Under the pieces are notes generated by a model, which saw only the letters and a list, made by a program, of their open reading frames with translations, was not told where the DNA came from and searched no databases. Positions 60,499-64,000 of a stretch of 64,000 nt of DNA are shown in pieces. Position 1 is the stretch's first letter. Each line of letters begins with the position of its first letter. The translations under genes were made by a program, and so were the position numbers. This stretch comes from Veillonella caviae (GTDB taxonomy: Bacteria; Bacillota; Negativicutes; Veillonellales; Veillonellaceae): NCBI RefSeq assembly GCF_003992125.1, contig NZ_RQUY01000012.1, positions 1 to 64,000 of the forward strand, read 5' to 3'.

Positions 60499-61854
60499 AT
60501 GGCTAAAAAAGTAAGACTTATGGAAACCGTTCTTCGTGACGGTCATCAATCTTTATTGGCAACTCGTATGCGTATCGGTCAAATGCTACCAGTGCTTGGT
60601 CAATTGGACGAAATCGGCTACGAAGCTTTGGAATGTTGGGGCGGCGCTACTTATGATAGCTGTCTTCGTTTCTTGAACGAAGATCCATGGGAACGTCTTC
60701 GCACATTAAAAGCAAACTTGAAGAATACTCCTTTACAAATGTTACTTCGTGGTCAAAACTTGTTGGGCTACAAACACTACTCTGATGATGTAGTAGAAGC
60801 ATTCTGTAAAGCAGCAGTTCGCAACGGTATCGATCGCATTCGTATATTCGATGCTTTGAATGACCCTCGCAATATGGAAAAAGCTATTGAGTTCTCCAAA
60901 AAAGCAGGTGCTCACGTACAATCTTCTATGGTTTACACAATTTCTCCAGTTCATACTACTGAAAATTTCTTGAAAGTAGCGGAAACATTGGTAGAAATGG
61001 GTACTGATTCCTTATGTATCAAAGATATGTCCGGTTTGATGGCTCCTGCTGATGCATATGATATGATTAGTACTTTCAAAAAACGTTTCGGTGATGGCTT
61101 AGACATCGATTTACACAGCCATTTCACTTGCGGTCTTGCATCTGCAACATATTGGGAAGCTGCTAAAGCAGGCGTAGATATTATTGATACTGCTATTTCC
61201 CCATTTGCACATGCTACTAGCCAACCAGCAACTGAAACTATGATTGAAATGTTCAAAGGTACTGAATTTGATACAGGTTTAGATCTTGATAAATTCATCC
61301 CATTGGTTGAACATTTCCGTAAAGTTAAACAAGAAATTGCTGAAGAATTTAACTTGAAACCAGCTAGTGATGTAATCCCAGCTGTTCGTCGTTACCAAAT
61401 CCCTGGCGGTATGTTGTCCAATACTCAAAATCAATTGAACGAAATGGGTATGGGCGATCGTTTCTTCGATGTAATGGATGAAATGCCACGTGTACGTGCT
61501 GACCTAGGTTTCCCTCCATTGGTAACTCCAACTTCCCAAATCGTTGGTACAATGGCTATGATGAATGTTATGATGGGCGACCGTTATAAAATGGTTCCTA
61601 ACGAAGTTAAAGACCTTGTTCGCGGTAAATATGGTGCATTACCTGCTCCAATTTCTGACGAAATTCGTCAAACAATTATCGGTGATGAAGAACCTATCAC
61701 TTGCCGTCCAGCTGACTTAATCGAACCAGAAATGGAAGGTTACCGTCAAGACTTGGCTTCCAAAGGCTACAATAACATTACAGATGACGATGTATTAACT
61801 TATGCTATGTTCCCAGAAGTAGCAATTAACTTCTTCGAAGCTAACCGTCGTTAA
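60499..61854 (+). CDS. Biotin-dependent carboxyltransferase subunit (OadA/PycB/transcarboxylase 5S-like)
   Basis: 451 residues. The HMGL-like TIM barrel has LMETVLRDGHQSLLATRM (metal/catalytic RDGHQS, about 14-19), ECWGGATYD, the carboxylated-lysine region CIKDMSGLM (about 174-182) and the metal histidines DLHSHFTCG (about 201-209). A PycB-type C-terminal domain follows. It ends at about residue 451 without the biotin-carrier domain (AMKM motif) of full OadA (about 590), so the carrier must be a separate protein. It could act on oxaloacetate or pyruvate. Codon use is strongly biased (AAC, TTC, ATC, CGT), implying very high expression. Confidence 0.9.
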   Translation: MAKKVRLMETVLRDGHQSLLATRMRIGQMLPVLGQLDEIGYEALECWGGATYDSCLRFLNEDPWERLRTLKANLKNTPLQMLLRGQNLLGYKHYSDDVVEAFCKAAVRNGIDRIRIFDALNDPRNMEKAIEFSKKAGAHVQSSMVYTISPVHTTENFLKVAETLVEMGTDSLCIKDMSGLMAPADAYDMISTFKKRFGDGLDIDLHSHFTCGLASATYWEAAKAGVDIIDTAISPFAHATSQPATETMIEMFKGTEFDTGLDLDKFIPLVEHFRKVKQEIAEEFNLKPASDVIPAVRRYQIPGGMLSNTQNQLNEMGMGDRFFDVMDEMPRVRADLGFPPLVTPTSQIVGTMAMMNVMMGDRYKMVPNEVKDLVRGKYGALPAPISDEIRQTIIGDEEPITCRPADLIEPEMEGYRQDLASKGYNNITDDDVLTYAMFPEVAINFFEANRR

Positions 61855-61866
61855 TCTCCATAAAGA

Positions 61867-61899
61867 AAACAGCTCTATCTGCGGATAGGGCTGTTTTTA
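61867..61899 (+). terminator. Terminator after the carboxyltransferase gene
   Basis: AACAGCTCTATC (61868-61879) pairs with GATAGGGCTGTT (61884-61895), one G:T, TGCG tetraloop, followed by Ts. Confidence 0.92.
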
Positions 61900-62127
61900 T
61901 GTGTTTAACTTGAAGCTTAGTCTATGTATATTATATATGTCATTGTCTTGCATTCTCATATAAGTAAGGCTATAATAGATACATCTTTGATTGATTTTAT
62001 AAAATCTATTTTATATCTGCATCAGTGCTATGCATGTATAGAATTCCATACTTAGATACTGAAACTATGCAACAGAATAGATATATTTAGCATATTGAAG
62101 ATATATTACTAGCAAGGGAGACAGATT

Positions 62128-63225
62128 ATGAACATACAAAAATATAAAAAAACTATGATTGCTTGTGCTCTCGCAGTATGTGTAGGCGCTGGTGGTAGTT
62201 ATTACTTTTGGGCACCTAAAGACACAATGCAACAAACAACTGTGATGTCGCAAGCAAAACCGACTCAACCACTAACAGCATCTCGTGATACTTATGTAGT
62301 ACGTGCTGCTAAAGAGTCTGGTCCTGCTGTTGTAGGAATTACAACACAAGTATTTCAAAGAGATATTTTTAATCGTACCATTTATGCCGGTGAAGGTGTA
62401 GGATCTGGTGTACTCATTGATGATAAAGGTCACATTGTTACAAATCATCACGTAGTAGCTGGTGCTCGTAATGGGGAGGTAACGGTGTCCTTATCTGATG
62501 GGACTACCGTAACAGGTACTGTTATTGGATCTGATGAACAATCAGACTTGGCAGTAGTTCAAATTGAGCCACCTAATAATATTAAGCCTATAGAAATTGG
62601 TGATTCTGATTCTTTACAAGTAGGGGAACCGGCTATTGCTATCGGAAATCCATTGGGACTTGAATTCAAGGGCTCTGTTACATCTGGTGTGATTAGTGCT
62701 TTGGCTAGAACGGTGGATAGTCAAGGTCAACGATTCCCTCTTATTCAAACTGACGCAGCTATCAATCCTGGCAATTCTGGCGGTGCGCTTCTCAATGCAG
62801 ATGGGCAGCTAATTGGTATTAACAGTTCTAAAATATCAAAAGAAGGTATTGAAGGTATGGGATTTGCAATTCCTATTAATGCAGCAAAACCGATTATAGA
62901 TTCTATCATTAAAAATGGTAAGGTTATTCGTCCATATATCGGTGTATGGGCTGTAGATAAGCAAACGGCAGCCCGGAATAATGTAACATATAGTGGCAAT
63001 GGTTTATTAGTGGTGCAATTAGATTCTACTGGTCCTGCTGCTCGAGCTGGCATTGTAGAGGGGGATACTATTGATCAAGTGGATGGTACAGATATTACAA
63101 CCTTAGTAGAGTTAAAAGAGGTCATCGATAAACATAGCCCTGGTGACACTATTCTCGTGTCTTATACACATAATGGTGGAACTGTGAAGGGTCAAATACA
63201 ATTAGGACAAACTTCATCTGATTAG
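62128..63225 (+). CDS. HtrA/DegP-type serine protease with PDZ domain
   Basis: 365 residues. One N-terminal membrane anchor or signal (about 10-28: IACALAVCVGAGGSYYF) precedes the trypsin-like domain. The catalytic triad is His in VTNHHVVAGA (about 109), Asp in EQSDLAVVQIE (about 145) and Ser in NPGNSGGALLN (about 219). One PDZ domain follows (about 270-360: GPAARAGIVEGDTIDQVDG). It degrades or refolds damaged extracytoplasmic proteins. The one-PDZ anchored plan is that of DegS and of HtrA in Firmicutes. A single-gene unit ending in a strong terminator. Confidence 0.95.
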   Translation: MNIQKYKKTMIACALAVCVGAGGSYYFWAPKDTMQQTTVMSQAKPTQPLTASRDTYVVRAAKESGPAVVGITTQVFQRDIFNRTIYAGEGVGSGVLIDDKGHIVTNHHVVAGARNGEVTVSLSDGTTVTGTVIGSDEQSDLAVVQIEPPNNIKPIEIGDSDSLQVGEPAIAIGNPLGLEFKGSVTSGVISALARTVDSQGQRFPLIQTDAAINPGNSGGALLNADGQLIGINSSKISKEGIEGMGFAIPINAAKPIIDSIIKNGKVIRPYIGVWAVDKQTAARNNVTYSGNGLLVVQLDSTGPAARAGIVEGDTIDQVDGTDITTLVELKEVIDKHSPGDTILVSYTHNGGTVKGQIQLGQTSSD

Positions 63226-63233
63226 TTATATTG

Positions 63234-63266
63234 AAAATAAGCGCTTTGTAAGGCGCTTATTTTTTC
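63234..63266 (+). terminator. Terminator after the HtrA gene
   Basis: AAATAAGCGC (63235-63244) pairs with GCGCTTATTT (63253-63262), followed by a T run. Confidence 0.92.
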
Positions 63267-63423
63267 TTTAATCAAAATATGATTTTTAGTTAGAAAGGTA
63301 CCTTGTATTATTAGGTACATTGTGTTATTATATAAATGTGATAAGGCGGTAGTCACAGAAAATTAATTACCGATGATATAGATTCAACATAATATATTAC
63401 GAATACCCACTGTAGGAGGTACC

Positions 63424-63747
63424 ATGCAAGTTCAATTGAAAAAAGGGGTTATGGATATGCTTGTATTAGCATTACTAACTCAAGATGATCGGTATGGATA
63501 TGAAATTGTCAGCAAGATTTCCGAGTATATCGAAATCTCAGAAGGAACGATTTATCCATTGTTTAACCGATTGAAAAAAGAAGGATATGTGGAAACCTAT
63601 TTAAAGGAATCACCCTCTGGTCCATCTCGCAAATATTACCATATTACAGAATCTGGCATAGACGCATATAATCGTATGCGCTGCGAATGGAATGAATTTT
63701 CTAGTATCGTAAACGTATTGTTAAAAGGAGTGGACATTAATGAATAA
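63424..63747 (+). CDS. PadR-family transcriptional regulator
   Basis: 107 residues, the short PadR type. KKGVMDMLVLALLTQDDRYG, then YEIVSKISEYIEISEGTIYP and LFNRLKKEGYVETY form the winged helix. YYHITESGIDAYNRM forms the wing and the dimerisation helix. The next gene, of the DUF1700 type, overlaps it by 8 bases; PadR-DUF1700 pairs are common and probably work together as a regulator and its membrane partner. GTAGGAGGT precedes the ATG. Confidence 0.95.
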   Translation: MQVQLKKGVMDMLVLALLTQDDRYGYEIVSKISEYIEISEGTIYPLFNRLKKEGYVETYLKESPSGPSRKYYHITESGIDAYNRMRCEWNEFSSIVNVLLKGVDINE

Positions 63748-64000
63748 AGAGCAATTTTTACAGGTTTTACGTCAGATTTTTAAGAATGCTCGTGTAGCAG
63801 ATGTAGATGATATCATTGAAGTATATGAAGATCATTTTTTAGCTGGTTATGAACGAGGACTTAATGATGCAGAAATTATTAAGTCCTTAGGTGCACCAGA
63901 GGAAATTTATGCATCTTATGTAGATGCTGGTTTAATTACCGAATCCAATGCTGAAACAGGGGATAAAAAGATTAATATGCAAGTTGTATATGAACGATTA
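63740..64000 (+). CDS. DUF1700 (HAAS-domain) membrane protein, N-terminal part
   Basis: Partial: 87 codons are visible and the frame is open at the window end. MNKEQFLQVLRQIFKNARVA, then IEVYEDHFLAGYERGLNDAE and IIKSLGAPEEIYASY form the HAAS helical domain seen at the start of DUF1700 proteins. Membrane segments are expected beyond the window. It starts inside the PadR gene (8-base overlap, AAAGGAG upstream), so the two are coupled. Function of the family is unknown; it often follows PadR regulators. Confidence 0.85.
   Translation, partial: MNKEQFLQVLRQIFKNARVADVDDIIEVYEDHFLAGYERGLNDAEIIKSLGAPEEIYASYVDAGLITESNAETGDKKINMQVVYERL

Overview
The window reads as a chromosomal segment of a low-GC, diderm Firmicute, most likely a Veillonella (Negativicutes). 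This is an inference. Firmicute-type genes (FloA, RNase J, GdpP, and RplI-DnaB in the usual order) sit beside an LPS-type heptosyltransferase, a complete menaquinone cluster and a biotin-dependent-type carboxyltransferase, a mix expected of Veillonella. Genes are dense and mostly on the + strand. Most transcription units end in clear intrinsic hairpins. I see no prophage, insertion sequence, CRISPR array or rRNA.

Layout. 1-2.6 kb: an AdhR-like MerR regulator diverges from a shortened DXS-like thiamine-diphosphate enzyme, whose promoter has the 19-bp spacer and dyad typical of MerR control. 2.9-7.1 kb: a secreted protein, trmB, an FtsW/RodA-type SEDS protein and a uracil permease. 7.3-9.4 kb: the NfeD-FloA membrane-microdomain operon with a third anchored protein. 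9.5-16.1 kb: accessory genes (a protein built of five tandem helix-turn-helix units, membrane proteins, a uracil-DNA-glycosylase-like protein, an MFS carrier, an orphan amino-acid-binding lipoprotein and a homocysteine methyltransferase). 16.4-17.9 kb: tRNA-Ser and an FprA-type flavodiiron protein on the minus strand.

18.1-32.1 kb is a purine block. A large single-chain purL (minus strand) diverges from a LysR regulator. Then come xpt, a small unknown gene, and purE-purC-purF-purM-purN-purH-purD. Together with purL these cover most of the route from PRPP to IMP; purB and purK are not in the window. A promoter, a 26-codon leader ORF and an intrinsic terminator that overlaps the leader stop codon precede purE. 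This looks like a translation-coupled attenuator and is the most interesting regulatory signal here. 32.1-40.6 kb: a second uracil-DNA-glycosylase-like gene, a structured 250-nt region, rnjA with an unusual Arg/Asn/Thr-rich N-terminal extension, then the DUF2232-gdpP-rplI-dnaB block. 40.8-44.1 kb: a Zn/Cd-type P-ATPase behind an ArsR/SmtB-like operator, and a CorA transporter.

44.4-52.7 kb holds the menaquinone genes menF, menD, menH, menB, menE, menC and a hotdog thioesterase in the menI role, enough to go from chorismate to 1,4-dihydroxy-2-naphthoate. 53.7-54.3 kb: a tRNA-Asp/Phe/Leu operon followed by the remnant of an MFS (organophosphate-type) transporter gene. 54.7-59.6 kb: an amidase, then an envelope group (polysaccharide deacetylase lipoprotein, phosphodiester glycosidase-type protein, unknown exported protein, heptosyltransferase). 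60.5-64 kb: a strongly codon-biased carboxyltransferase behind a 524-nt gene-free leader, an HtrA protease, and a PadR-DUF1700 pair cut by the window end.

All functional calls come from reading motifs and gene order by eye. No database search was run.
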